Below, piece after piece: positions 7,115 to 14,734 of a DNA stretch of 64,000 nt. The stretch spans positions 1 to 64,000 of IMG/VR virus record IMGVR_UViG_3300009506_000021. One strand, given 5' to 3'. This DNA is from a virus. The notes beneath the pieces are model-generated. The model was not told the DNA's origin. It made no database searches and was given only the letters and a program-made list of their open reading frames with translations. Positions within the stretch are counted from its first letter, which is position 1, and each line of letters opens with the position of its first letter. The position numbers were made by a program, and so were the translations under genes.

Positions 7115-8399
7115 TAGAACACTGAACGGAAAACGTAGTTCTGGTAATCGCCAGAAGTTTATCCGACGTGTCAAGGATCAGGTGAAGGAACGCATCAAGG
7201 ACGCAATCGCATCAGGCAACATCGATGATCTTGTAACCAACAAGGGTAAAAAGATCAACGTACCCAAGAAGGATTTGGGACAGCCTACTTTCAATCACGG
7301 CAAGGGTGGTAAGAAGGAGATGGTCCATCCTGGCAACAAACATTTCCGCCAGGGCGATCGTGTTGACCGTCCAGAGGGTGGTGGTGCAGGAAGTGGAAAG
7401 CAAGGTTCCAAAGATGGAGACGGTCAGGACGAGTTCGAGTTTACGTTGACTCAGAAGGAGTTCTTGGACATCTTCTTCGAAGACTGTGAACTGCCTGACA
7501 TGGAAAATACTACCATCACACAGACGGATAACTTCGAAAACCGTCGTGCAGGGTTCTCTGTTGATGGTTCTGCTGCTCAGTTGAATATTGAACGGACGAT
7601 GCGCCAATCCAAGGGGCGTCGTATTGGTTTGATGCGCAAGGGCAAGAAGAAGAAGTTGAAAGAACTAGAAATAGAAGAAGCGTCTCTTGCCGTCGAAATT
7701 GCGGACCTTGAGTCTCAGGGTCTTCCAGTACCGCAAGAAAAAAAGGATCGGCGGCAGACGCTGCAGGACCAAATCAAAGTCCTACGTAGAAAGCTGCGAG
7801 CTATTCCTTTCGTCGACGATTCCGACCTGCGATACAACCGTTGGGAAAAGGTTCCTGTTCCTACCACTCAAGCTGTCATGTTCTGCATCATGGACGTGTC
7901 TGCTAGTATGGGTCAGTGGGAAAAGGAAATGGCAAAACGCTTCTTTATGCTTCTGTATCTCTTCCTAACAAAGAGTTACGAACGTGTCGAAGTTGTGTTC
8001 ATTCGTCACCACACTGTCGCCGACGAGGTCGATGAAGAGACATTCTTCTACGATCGAGCAACTGGTGGTACAGTTGTGTCAACAGCCCTCGAGCTAATGG
8101 ACCAAATCATCCAGGAGCGCTTCCCACCAACAGAGTGGAACCTGTATGCATCACAGGCATCTGACGGTGACAACTGGTCTGATGACACTTATGTTGCGAT
8201 GGACATCTTGAAGAATAAGCTACTACCACTTCTTCGGTACTATGCTTACATCGAGATTACAGACAATCCCGCCAGAGAGTCTGACTTGTGGCCAAAATAT
8301 GAGACCATCATGAACAACCACACGAACTTCAAGATGAAGAAAGTTTCGGATGCAGCAGAGATATATCCTGTGTTCAAAGACTTGTTCAAGAAACAGTAG
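7095..8399 (+). CDS. yeaH: YeaH/YhbH family protein (DUF444, vWA-like)
   Basis: 434 aa, full length for the family. The N-terminus (IDRTLNGKRSSGNRQKFIRR) is the typical start of YeaH proteins. A Gly-rich linker and the segment GGGAGSGKQGSKDG follow. The C-terminal von Willebrand A-like domain carries the metal-site motif DVSASMG near residue 266. YeaH partners the kinase YeaG/PrkA in bacteria. It lies between prkA and spoVR with overlaps or gaps of only a few bases, so the three are one transcription unit. Confidence in family is high. Confidence 0.93.
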   Translation: MAYTIIDRTLNGKRSSGNRQKFIRRVKDQVKERIKDAIASGNIDDLVTNKGKKINVPKKDLGQPTFNHGKGGKKEMVHPGNKHFRQGDRVDRPEGGGAGSGKQGSKDGDGQDEFEFTLTQKEFLDIFFEDCELPDMENTTITQTDNFENRRAGFSVDGSAAQLNIERTMRQSKGRRIGLMRKGKKKKLKELEIEEASLAVEIADLESQGLPVPQEKKDRRQTLQDQIKVLRRKLRAIPFVDDSDLRYNRWEKVPVPTTQAVMFCIMDVSASMGQWEKEMAKRFFMLLYLFLTKSYERVEVVFIRHHTVADEVDEETFFYDRATGGTVVSTALELMDQIIQERFPPTEWNLYASQASDGDNWSDDTYVAMDILKNKLLPLLRYYAYIEITDNPARESDLWPKYETIMNNHTNFKMKKVSDAAEIYPVFKDLFKKQ

Positions 8400-8410
8400 A
8401 GAAGGATATT

Positions 8411-9985
8411 ATGGATAAAGAGATGACGAAAAAGCCTTACACGCCTCTGACAGAGGGTGCCGAGTGGAGCTATGACCTGCTTGATGACTACTATCATCAC
8501 ATCGAGCGGATTGCGACACAAAAGTTCAAACTCAACCCTTATCCAAATCAGCTCGAGATCATCTCGTCTGAACAGATGCTTGAAGCATACGCTACACACG
8601 CAATGCCAGTGTACTACGATCACTGGGCAACTGGTATGCGTTTCGTTCAGGAACTGGAACACTATCGCCGTGGTCGAATGGGATTGGCGTATGAGGTTGT
8701 TATCAACTCCAACCCTTGTATCTCTTACCTGATGGAAGAGAACACAATGCTGATGCAGATTCTCGTTACTGCACACGCAGCGTTCGGTCACAACCACTTC
8801 TTTAAGAACAACTACATGTTCCAGCAGTGGACAGACGCAAGTTCCATCATTGACTACTTGTCATTCGCAAAGAACTTCATCCGTGAATGTGAAGAGCGGT
8901 ATGGTGAGGAAGAAGTGGAAGAGACGCTCGATGCATGTCATGCTTTGCAGTACTATGGCATCGATAAGTACAAACGTCCACCTAAGCCATCTGCTGCCCA
9001 GGAAAAGGCTCAACAGGAAGAACGCGAAAAGTGGATTCAGTCCCAGATCAACGAGCTGTGGATGCGTACTGTTCCTGCTGCCGATAAGAAACAGGAACAG
9101 GAGGAAAGTGGATTCCCCGCTGACTCCATTGAAAACCTTCTGTACTTCATCGAGAAGAACGCTCCAAACATGCCTCAGTGGAAACGTGAGATTGTTCGTA
9201 TTGTCCGCAAACTGAGCCAGTACTTCTATCCCCAGATGCAGACGCAGTTGATGAACGAAGGCTTCGCCACATTCATGCACTATACAATTGTGAACGAACT
9301 GTACGATGAGGGTCTGATTAGTGATGGTTACATGCTCGAGTTCCTTGAGAGTCATACAAACGTCACTCGTCAAGTGGATTATGACCATCCCTATTACAGT
9401 GGTATCAATGTGTACGCTCTTGGGCTTGCTATGTACCAAGACATCAAGCGAATCAGCATGGAACCAACTGAAGAGGACCTTGATTGGTTCAGCCACAAGG
9501 AGTGGGTTGGAAATGGCAAATGGCTCGACAACGTCCTTTGGGCTGCTGCAAACTTCAAAGACGAAAGCTTCGTCCTTGAGTTCCTGTCTCCAAAGGTGAT
9601 GCGCGATTTCCATCTGTTCGCCGTCGTCGATGATGATCAGGATACCAAAATGGAAATCTCCGCGATTCACAACACAGAAGGGTACAAGCGTGTTCGCACA
9701 GCGCTGTCGACACAGTACAATCGTGGTGCGATGGTTCCTGAAATTCAGGTTGCGAAGGGTGGCGTTGATCGTTGGGGAGATCGCTCGATGAAGCTTCAGC
9801 ACATCGTTCGTGATCGTCGTCCTCTTGACGAAGAAAGTGCAATGGAGACTCTGAAACATGCACGTGTGTTGTGGGGCTATAATGTTAAACTGGAAAGCAT
9901 TAATCCCGACGGAAAAGCCGAAGCATTATACGAGATTACAGGCGACAAACAGATGCTTGATGTCTTCGTCGACGATGATGCATAA
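8411..9985 (+). CDS. spoVR: SpoVR family protein (YcgB-like)
   Basis: 524 aa, matching E. coli YcgB in length. Recognisable family signatures are AEWSYDLLDDYYHHIERIA at the start, GMRFVQELEHYRRG, CISYLMEENTMLMQ, GHNHFFKNN and the central NEGFATFMHYTIVN with HPYYSGINVYALG. The biochemical activity of SpoVR is unsettled; in bacteria it is genetically tied to YeaG/YeaH and to cortex formation or stress survival. It ends the operon, and a strong terminator follows its stop. A complete three-gene set on a phage is the noteworthy feature. Confidence 0.93.
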   Translation: MDKEMTKKPYTPLTEGAEWSYDLLDDYYHHIERIATQKFKLNPYPNQLEIISSEQMLEAYATHAMPVYYDHWATGMRFVQELEHYRRGRMGLAYEVVINSNPCISYLMEENTMLMQILVTAHAAFGHNHFFKNNYMFQQWTDASSIIDYLSFAKNFIRECEERYGEEEVEETLDACHALQYYGIDKYKRPPKPSAAQEKAQQEEREKWIQSQINELWMRTVPAADKKQEQEESGFPADSIENLLYFIEKNAPNMPQWKREIVRIVRKLSQYFYPQMQTQLMNEGFATFMHYTIVNELYDEGLISDGYMLEFLESHTNVTRQVDYDHPYYSGINVYALGLAMYQDIKRISMEPTEEDLDWFSHKEWVGNGKWLDNVLWAAANFKDESFVLEFLSPKVMRDFHLFAVVDDDQDTKMEISAIHNTEGYKRVRTALSTQYNRGAMVPEIQVAKGGVDRWGDRSMKLQHIVRDRRPLDEESAMETLKHARVLWGYNVKLESINPDGKAEALYEITGDKQMLDVFVDDDA

Positions 9986-9991
9986 ATAGTT

Positions 9992-10018
9992 ATAGGGAAG
10001 GTTATCCTTCCCTATTTT
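9992..10018 (+). terminator. Terminator ending the PrkA-YeaH-SpoVR operon
   Basis: ATAGGGAAGG and CCTTCCCTAT form a 10-bp perfect stem around TTAT, followed by TTTAT. It lies 7 bases after the spoVR stop. Confidence 0.88.
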
Positions 10019-10056
10019 ATCTAAAAATACGGCAACGCAAGAAGGAGTTTCCTTTA

Positions 10057-10350
10057 ATGTTAGTGGTGCGTGGCATCACCAGAGACGGTAAGAGGTTTAG
10101 ACCCAGTGACTGGGCTAACATGCTTGTCGGTCGATATGTCACCCCAGTTCCATCCTACCTAATGTTCGGACAATTATCGCACGAAGAAACCCAAGAATGC
10201 ATTTCAATCTCAAAACACATTCAGATTTGTTGTACTCGCGAGTGTTGCGAAATCCACATTCACTCGGGTCTCCTCGATACGTTTCCAATAGTGTACGAAC
10301 ACATCAGGCAGTTTGCCATAACCAATAACCTTGTATATACCGAAACCTGA
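10057..10350 (+). CDS. DUF3579-like small protein
   Basis: 97 aa starting MLVVRGITRDGKRFRPSDWANMLVG. The GIT-x-DGKxFRPSDWAxxL opening and the ending FAITNNLVYTE resemble DUF3579, a family I associate with betaproteobacterial chromosomes (GIT-x-G-x-x-FRPSDWAERLCG at the start, FARDNGL near the end). The middle has an unusual CCTRECCEIHIHSG run with four cysteines. AAGGAG precedes the ATG. Function of the family is unknown. The assignment is by eye, so moderate. Confidence 0.6.
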   Translation: MLVVRGITRDGKRFRPSDWANMLVGRYVTPVPSYLMFGQLSHEETQECISISKHIQICCTRECCEIHIHSGLLDTFPIVYEHIRQFAITNNLVYTET

Positions 10351-10407
10351 GGAGGTGATCTTAGCGAAGAAAACGATTGTGTAGTAAAGTATCAATAAAG
10401 GACTAGG

Positions 10408-10494
10408 ATGTCCACAACCAACAAAAGAGGAGCGCCCTCTGATGTCCAGAAAGACAAGAACGCGCAACAGAAAGACACAATCAAAACTACGTGA
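10408..10494 (+). CDS. Possible 28-aa upstream ORF overlapping phoH
   Basis: ATG at 10408 with AAAGGA in front opens MSTTNKRGAPSDVQKDKNAQQ and stops at TGA 10492-10494, overlapping the first 53 bases of phoH in another frame. Its polar sequence is as plausible as the very basic phoH N-terminus. It could be a leader peptide or the true N-terminus separated by a frameshift. Confidence 0.3.
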   Translation: MSTTNKRGAPSDVQKDKNAQQKDTIKTT

Positions 10495-11236
10495 ACAGGT
10501 TGAATTTTTGAATGAGATCAACATTAACAACACGAAAGCCATGGAGGAAGGACCTATCAAAAAGAAATGGAGCATACACGACCTAGGTCGTATTAAACCA
10601 CTAACCCCAACGCAGGAAGATATGTTCCATGCGTTCTACAACGGAAACGACATCTGTGCACACGGCACAGCTGGTACGGGCAAAACTTTCCTCGCCATGT
10701 ACCTTGCCTTCCAAGAAATTCTCGACGATCGTTACGAAGCTAATCACATCATCATCGTTCGCTCAAATGTTGCGACTCGTGAGGTTGGACACTTGCCTGG
10801 AACACTTGATGAAAAGATGTCCGAATACGAGGCACCTTATCGTGAGATCTGCGCCGAGTTGTTTGATCGTCCCTCCACATACAACGACATGAAAGCTGCA
10901 GGTCTAATCACCTTCATGCCAACCTCGTTCATTCGTGGGTTGACTTGGAACAATGCAGTCGTTATTGTCGAAGAAGGTCAGAACATGAACTTCCACGAGA
11001 TAGACTCTGTGATGACACGTGTTGGTCGCAACTCACGAGTTATCTTCACGGGAGACATTCCTCAGGCTGACTTGCCACACACAGGACGCGATAGAAGTGG
11101 CATGAAGTTGTTGCTTGATGTTATGAAAGACCTTAAAGACTTCGCCGAAGTCAGATTCACTCGCACAGATATTGTTCGAGGGGAATTTGTGAAAAGGTGG
11201 ATCACAGCCACAGAGCACCTAGCGGAGCTCAAATAA
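10442..11236 (+). CDS. phoH: PhoH-like ATPase
   Basis: 264 aa. The ATP-binding core starts near residue 55 (LTPTQEDMFHAF), with Walker A ICAHGTAGTGKTFLAMYLAF and Walker B NAVVIVEEGQNM, then the family phrase RVIFTGDIPQADLP. PhoH proteins are cytoplasmic ATPases related to helicase domain I and are very frequent in phages; their infection role is unsettled. GAGGAG lies before the ATG inside a small hairpin (AGAGG/CCTCT). The N-terminal 50 residues are basic and probably disordered. A bidirectional terminator follows. Confidence 0.93.
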   Translation: MSRKTRTRNRKTQSKLREQVEFLNEININNTKAMEEGPIKKKWSIHDLGRIKPLTPTQEDMFHAFYNGNDICAHGTAGTGKTFLAMYLAFQEILDDRYEANHIIIVRSNVATREVGHLPGTLDEKMSEYEAPYREICAELFDRPSTYNDMKAAGLITFMPTSFIRGLTWNNAVVIVEEGQNMNFHEIDSVMTRVGRNSRVIFTGDIPQADLPHTGRDRSGMKLLLDVMKDLKDFAEVRFTRTDIVRGEFVKRWITATEHLAELK

Positions 11237-11238
11237 AG

Positions 11239-11265
11239 AAAAGGCGGTTTAAAACCGCCTTTTTT
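11239..11265. terminator. Bidirectional terminator between phoH and the minus-strand pair
   Basis: AAGGCGGTTT and AAACCGCCTT form a perfect inverted repeat flanked by an A run on the left and a T run on the right. It can stop phoH transcription on plus and the convergent unit (11267-12116) on minus. Confidence 0.93.
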
Positions 11266-11266
11266 A

Positions 11267-11641
11267 TTACAGACTTTCGTCTGAGAGAATTTTGATTACA
11301 ATATCCGTTAACTTATCTATTTTCTTGTTCAGAACATCAAAGTCACGAATATCACGTTCCTCATGATCATCGATCGTCTTTTGCATGTTGTCGATCTTTG
11401 AGTTGAGCAGGCGCACATCAGCATCGGCATTCACAACCTGATCTTTCAAGTTCGAGATCCGATCGTGTGCATGCTGGATGCGATCTTCGACGATTTGCTG
11501 AGCAGACTTTTGAAAGGCTGGTCTTGACTTTGGTGGGTCATTTCTTGTTTTAAGCAAGTAACCAAATATACCAAAGACCACTGTCACGACTGAGCCGACA
11601 ATTGCGAATGCCTCAGGAATGGTGAGTACAAAATCTTCCAT
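11267..11641 (-). CDS. Membrane-anchored coiled-coil protein
   Basis: 124 aa. One hydrophobic helix spans about residues 10-30 (AFAIVGSVVTVVFGIFGYLL). Then comes a long heptad-patterned helix (IVEDRIQHAHDRISNLKDQV and so on) to the C-terminus. This is the plan of a membrane-tethered coiled-coil protein such as a spanin component or a sensory partner. It lies directly downstream of the PAS protein on the same strand and ends at the shared terminator. A signalling or lysis link is inference only. Confidence 0.7.
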   Translation of the reverse strand: MEDFVLTIPEAFAIVGSVVTVVFGIFGYLLKTRNDPPKSRPAFQKSAQQIVEDRIQHAHDRISNLKDQVVNADADVRLLNSKIDNMQKTIDDHEERDIRDFDVLNKKIDKLTDIVIKILSDESL

Positions 11642-11675
11642 TAACTACGTTCCCTTTATTCAAACCACATAACCA

Positions 11676-12116
11676 CTAAAGGGTATGACGGACGTTTCCA
11701 AGATTGACAAGCTCACCGACTTCCTTTAATAGGCGGCGCTTTGTTTCCTTTCGATATAACTCCATTTCACTTGTTGGTAAATCTGCTTCACGAACCACAG
11801 AGACTTTATAAGTTTTTCCAGCAATGTCCATTGGCGTAAAGGCAACATCAACTGCGATACTGTTTCCATCATGCGTTGTGCCTGTCGTCACGACACGTGA
11901 ACAGTTGCAATTAAACCTTGGTAGAACCGTATGTACGTTCTCCTCCAAGATGTCATCTGCCTTCCAACCAAACAGTTGCTCGGCTGCTGGATTGAAAAGA
12001 ATAATGTGGTCTTCAGCATCTGTACAGATAATAGCATCCTGCGTATGTTTTACCAACGCAGCTAGAAAATCTGTCAAATCTGTGTCTATTGCTCTAGCGT
12101 TGCAAGTCGTACTCAT
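11676..12116 (-). CDS. PAS domain protein
   Basis: 146 aa. A single PAS fold covers about residues 15-110: DAIICTDAEDHIILFNPAAE is the canonical strand/loop, followed by QLFGWKADDILE and a C-terminal KTYKVSVVREAD strand. No kinase, GGDEF or DNA-binding part follows, only a charged helix. PAS domains sense redox, light or ligands or mediate pairing, and are rare in phages. The ATG at 12116 has GGAAGGGAG 12 bases upstream; starts at 12128 (ATG) and 12146 (TTG) are alternatives. An AATAAATA late-type box precedes it. Confidence 0.85.
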   Translation of the reverse strand: MSTTCNARAIDTDLTDFLAALVKHTQDAIICTDAEDHIILFNPAAEQLFGWKADDILEENVHTVLPRFNCNCSRVVTTGTTHDGNSIAVDVAFTPMDIAGKTYKVSVVREADLPTSEMELYRKETKRRLLKEVGELVNLGNVRHTL

Positions 12117-12146
12117 TTGAGTATCCATCTCCCTTCCGATGACCAA

Positions 12147-12154
12147 TATTTATT
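12147..12154 (-). promoter_or_regulatory. T4-type late promoter box for the PAS gene
   Basis: AATAAATA on the minus strand, about 30 bases before the PAS start at 12116. A second minus-strand CATAAATA lies at 12219-12226. Confidence 0.5.
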
Positions 12155-12227
12155 CGGTTTTTGAAAATTTGCGTTAAAATAGTATGATAAGTCTTCATGT
12201 GTTTGCGGACCCTTTTCGTATTTATGG

Positions 12228-12256
12228 TTGACTGTTAAGAAACAATGAGGTATAGT
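12228..12256 (+). promoter_or_regulatory. Sigma-70-type promoter
   Basis: TTGACT at 12228-12233, a 17-bp spacer and TATAGT at 12251-12256. The leader then carries AAAGGAG before the ATG at 12283. It would drive the operon from 12283 through the thymidylate synthase region. Confidence 0.8.
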
Positions 12257-12282
12257 GGCAGTACATCATAAAGGAGCGAAAA

Positions 12283-12813
12283 ATGCGAGCATATTTTTTC
12301 GGCAATATGTATTTGTCGTCTATTCAGCAAGGTATCCAAGCTGCCCACGCCATCCATGAAATGTTCACCAAATACATGCCCGGTTTCAACGATGATCCGA
12401 GCGGTGAATTCGAAGTGCTGGATGAGTGGGCACGTGAGCACAAAACGATGGTTTTGCTCAATGGCGGTTACATGGAAACCATAGAAGAGCTAATGGAATT
12501 CTTCGACACAGACGAAAACCCATATCCCTGGGCACCCTTCTACGAAGGCACAGATTCACTTGGTGGCATCCTGACAACTATTAGCATTGTGCTACCCGAA
12601 GAAATCTACCTGATCGCCAAAGGCATCCGTAACGAGCGTCCTCGTCGTGATGGCTCCCGGACAATTCGTCAAATGCTGGAGGAGGAAGGCAACATCGTGG
12701 TCGGTCCCGACAATGACCTGGGCTTTAATGTCAAAGAGCAAACGATGTTTGCCATCTCCAAGTGGGAATATGACCTTATGAATAGACTCAACCAATTTGG
12801 ACTTGCGAGGTAA
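12283..12813 (+). CDS. Hypothetical protein, possible Pth2-like fold
   Basis: 176 aa starting MRAYFFGNMYLSSIQQGIQA. The opening strand, the SSIQQGIQAAHAIHEM helix and the later WAREHKTMVLLNGGY strand resemble the layout of the archaeal/eukaryotic-type peptidyl-tRNA hydrolase Pth2 (a strand, then an A/S-rich QxAHA helix, then a W...K-V strand). The match is by eye and the catalytic Asp of Pth2 is not certain. A clear AAAGGAG precedes the start. If correct, it would release peptides from stalled peptidyl-tRNA, in line with the tmRNA of this genome. Confidence 0.6.
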   Translation: MRAYFFGNMYLSSIQQGIQAAHAIHEMFTKYMPGFNDDPSGEFEVLDEWAREHKTMVLLNGGYMETIEELMEFFDTDENPYPWAPFYEGTDSLGGILTTISIVLPEEIYLIAKGIRNERPRRDGSRTIRQMLEEEGNIVVGPDNDLGFNVKEQTMFAISKWEYDLMNRLNQFGLAR

Positions 12814-12815
12814 AC

Positions 12816-13052
12816 ATGCAACGTAAAACACTGCACACAAGCGAAGTACATTCTTCGAAGAACATGGTCGAGGTGGCTCTGCGCAACATTTCACCCGATG
12901 CTGCAGATACAACTTCAACCTACATCCCAAACCAAGACATTCAGGCAACCATCTCTCTGTTGCGAGAAGCAGCAGACAAGCTTGAAACGGAGCTAAACTC
13001 TCAGAAGGGTCGGGACATCTGGTTCTGGACGGCGATTCATCAGCGAGACTGA
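12816..13052 (+). CDS. Small hypothetical protein
   Basis: 78 aa. It is polar, with an amphipathic helix near residues 45-65 (ISLLREAADKLETELNSQKG) that could pair in a coiled coil. It starts 3 bases after the previous stop and ends 2 bases before the Thg1-like gene, so it sits inside the operon. No family was recognised. Confidence 0.6.
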   Translation: MQRKTLHTSEVHSSKNMVEVALRNISPDAADTTSTYIPNQDIQATISLLREAADKLETELNSQKGRDIWFWTAIHQRD

Positions 13053-13053
13053 A

Positions 13054-13983
13054 ATGGACAAGACAACACTTGGCAATCGAATGAAAACCTACGAGGCGAC
13101 CACGCAGTCAAAACTATTGCGACGTACGCCTGTTATCATTCGTGTAGACGGTAAGGCGTTTCACACGTGGACCAAAAAGATCAAGCCAAGCATTGATCCA
13201 ACACTGAATGAAAGTCCATTCAGCAAAGTGATGCACGATCTGATGGTCTCGACGGCACTATCGATGTGCAGTCAGATGCAGAACGCCGAACTCGCATATA
13301 CGCAATCGGATGAAATTTCTATCCTGCTCCGCGACTGGGACAAACACGAGACAGAGCAGTGGTTTGATGCTAAGATTCAGAAAATTGTTTCTGTGTCCGC
13401 AGCGATGGCAGCTACGTACTTCAACTACTACCTGCAGCGCCTTCCAATTTGGCCCCAGACTGACTATGACGACAAAGGGTGCCTTGATCCGCTTCCATCT
13501 TGGATTGGAGACATTCCGTTGTTTGACTCTCGCGTGTTCAATCTTCCTATGGAAGAAGTCACGAACTACTTCATTTGGAGGCAACAAGACGCTTCACGCA
13601 ACAGCGTACAGATGTTGGGTCGCTACTATTTCTCTGCCAAGCAGATGCATGGCAAGAGTAACAACGATGTGCAGGACATGTTGATGGAGTTGGAAAAGCC
13701 TGTCAACTGGAACAACATAGCAACGTGGATGAAGCGTGGAACCTGCATCATTCCAAATCCAAACTCATTCGATTCGTCTGCCGCTTATGTTGTCGACGAA
13801 GAGATTCCTATTTTTACACAGGACCGTAATTACGTAGAGAGGCACCTTGTCCCTGAAAAAGATTGGGACGAAATGATTGCTGAATCTCATCAAGCGCTTG
13901 ACAACATCCAGGCTGCCGGAAACGAAATGCTTATCAAGAAGGGTGGTCCTTACGACGCTGAAGAGCAGATGAAGAGCAGATGA
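13054..13983 (+). CDS. Thg1-like 3'-5' RNA polymerase (tRNA-His guanylyltransferase family)
   Basis: 309 aa. The catalytic palm motifs are intact: PVIIRVDGKAFHTWTK near residue 28 (first metal Asp) and AYTQSDEISILL near 80 (SDE, second metal acids). Thg1 and Thg1-like proteins (TLPs) add nucleotides to RNA 5' ends in the reverse, 3'-5', direction. True Thg1 makes the G-1 of tRNA-His; bacterial TLPs repair truncated tRNA 5' ends. In bacteria tRNA-His normally gets G-1 from its gene, so repair is the likelier job here. The protein is longer than minimal TLPs. It sits amid nucleotide-metabolism genes and 5 kb before the tmRNA. Family assignment is strong; substrate is inferred. Confidence 0.92.
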   Translation: MDKTTLGNRMKTYEATTQSKLLRRTPVIIRVDGKAFHTWTKKIKPSIDPTLNESPFSKVMHDLMVSTALSMCSQMQNAELAYTQSDEISILLRDWDKHETEQWFDAKIQKIVSVSAAMAATYFNYYLQRLPIWPQTDYDDKGCLDPLPSWIGDIPLFDSRVFNLPMEEVTNYFIWRQQDASRNSVQMLGRYYFSAKQMHGKSNNDVQDMLMELEKPVNWNNIATWMKRGTCIIPNPNSFDSSAAYVVDEEIPIFTQDRNYVERHLVPEKDWDEMIAESHQALDNIQAAGNEMLIKKGGPYDAEEQMKSR

Positions 13984-13990
13984 AGAGACG

Positions 13991-14209
13991 ATGATGGAAG
14001 ACACCAGAACATGTAGGCAGATAGTTATCGATCGAATTAAGTCATACGCAGATGGTATCTTATATTGGGCACCTGATGATGTACGTGAATATGACTTTGA
14101 CAACATGACGGATGCACAGGTCGTCAAAACGTTCGAACTGCTTGTGTTCGATTATGTTCGTATTCGAAATGAATATCGAGCCAACAATCCAGATCCAAGG
14201 CTAAAATAA
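13991..14209 (+). CDS. Small acidic hypothetical protein
   Basis: 72 aa, helical and acidic (WAPDDVREYDFDNMTDAQVV). It begins 7 bases after the Thg1-like gene at the first of two adjacent ATGs and its TAATG stop overlaps the next gene. Short proteins with this tone (DxxNxTDxQ) are common in large phages, with no known role. Confidence 0.6.
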   Translation: MMEDTRTCRQIVIDRIKSYADGILYWAPDDVREYDFDNMTDAQVVKTFELLVFDYVRIRNEYRANNPDPRLK

Positions 14210-14541
14210 TGAGCGTACTAGAAGCAAAATTTTACGAAGAGATTCACTGGCTGTTTGAGTTAACCCAAAAATATGAAAGAGGTGAGCCTCTTGCACTAAC
14301 GGTTAAGCTCGGTGAAGAAGTCGGTGAGTTTGACGAGACGGTATTGAAACATACGGGATACCTTCGCCACAAAGAAGTCAAAGAAGATCCCATGCACGAG
14401 GCAGCAGACATCATCAATGTATTGATTGGTTGCTTGACAGTTCTGTATCCGGAAAAGACTCCGTTTGAGTTGACCGAAGAACTTTACGAAGCGATCTGCG
14501 AGAAAGGAGAAAAGTATGAGCGAATCCTCCGAAACTCCTAA
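14209..14541 (+). CDS. MazG-like pyrophosphohydrolase (short form)
   Basis: 110 aa. It has the four-helix MazG-like pattern: LTVKLGEEVGEFDETVLKH with the first acid pair, and DPMHEAADIINVLIGCLTVLY with the ExxD pair. It is close to the minimal size for the all-alpha NTP pyrophosphohydrolase domain. The likely role is hydrolysis of a nucleotide to its monophosphate during phage DNA synthesis. It overlaps its neighbours at both ends. It differs from the longer MazG-like protein at 3658, and the two are not obvious duplicates. Confidence 0.75.
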   Translation: MSVLEAKFYEEIHWLFELTQKYERGEPLALTVKLGEEVGEFDETVLKHTGYLRHKEVKEDPMHEAADIINVLIGCLTVLYPEKTPFELTEELYEAICEKGEKYERILRNS

Positions 14542-14734
14542 GAAATATGTCCACGATGGTGTGGAGGTTGTAAAGACGGGGCGGATCGCAAAGAAAGAGC
14601 GTCAGACGACTGGTCGTCGCGCTGCACCAGCGCCATCCGTGATGTATGAAATTACGCCAGCTGACAAGGAGACAGGTAGCTGGAAGAAGTGGGTTAGGGA
14701 TAGTGATTTGTATGAAATTGTGGAAGGTGAATAA
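14516..14734 (+). CDS. Small hypothetical protein
   Basis: 72 aa. The N-terminal half is basic and low complexity (RIAKKERQTTGRRAAPAP), followed by a compact WKKWVRDSDLYEI end. It overlaps the MazG-like gene by 26 bases with AAAGGAG before the ATG, and its TAATG stop overlaps the next gene. Function is unknown. Confidence 0.6.
   Translation: MSESSETPKKYVHDGVEVVKTGRIAKKERQTTGRRAAPAPSVMYEITPADKETGSWKKWVRDSDLYEIVEGE

Noticed and set aside
8861-9859. Minus-strand 332-codon frame
   Set aside because: Antisense shadow of the SpoVR gene. Composition follows the plus-strand codons.
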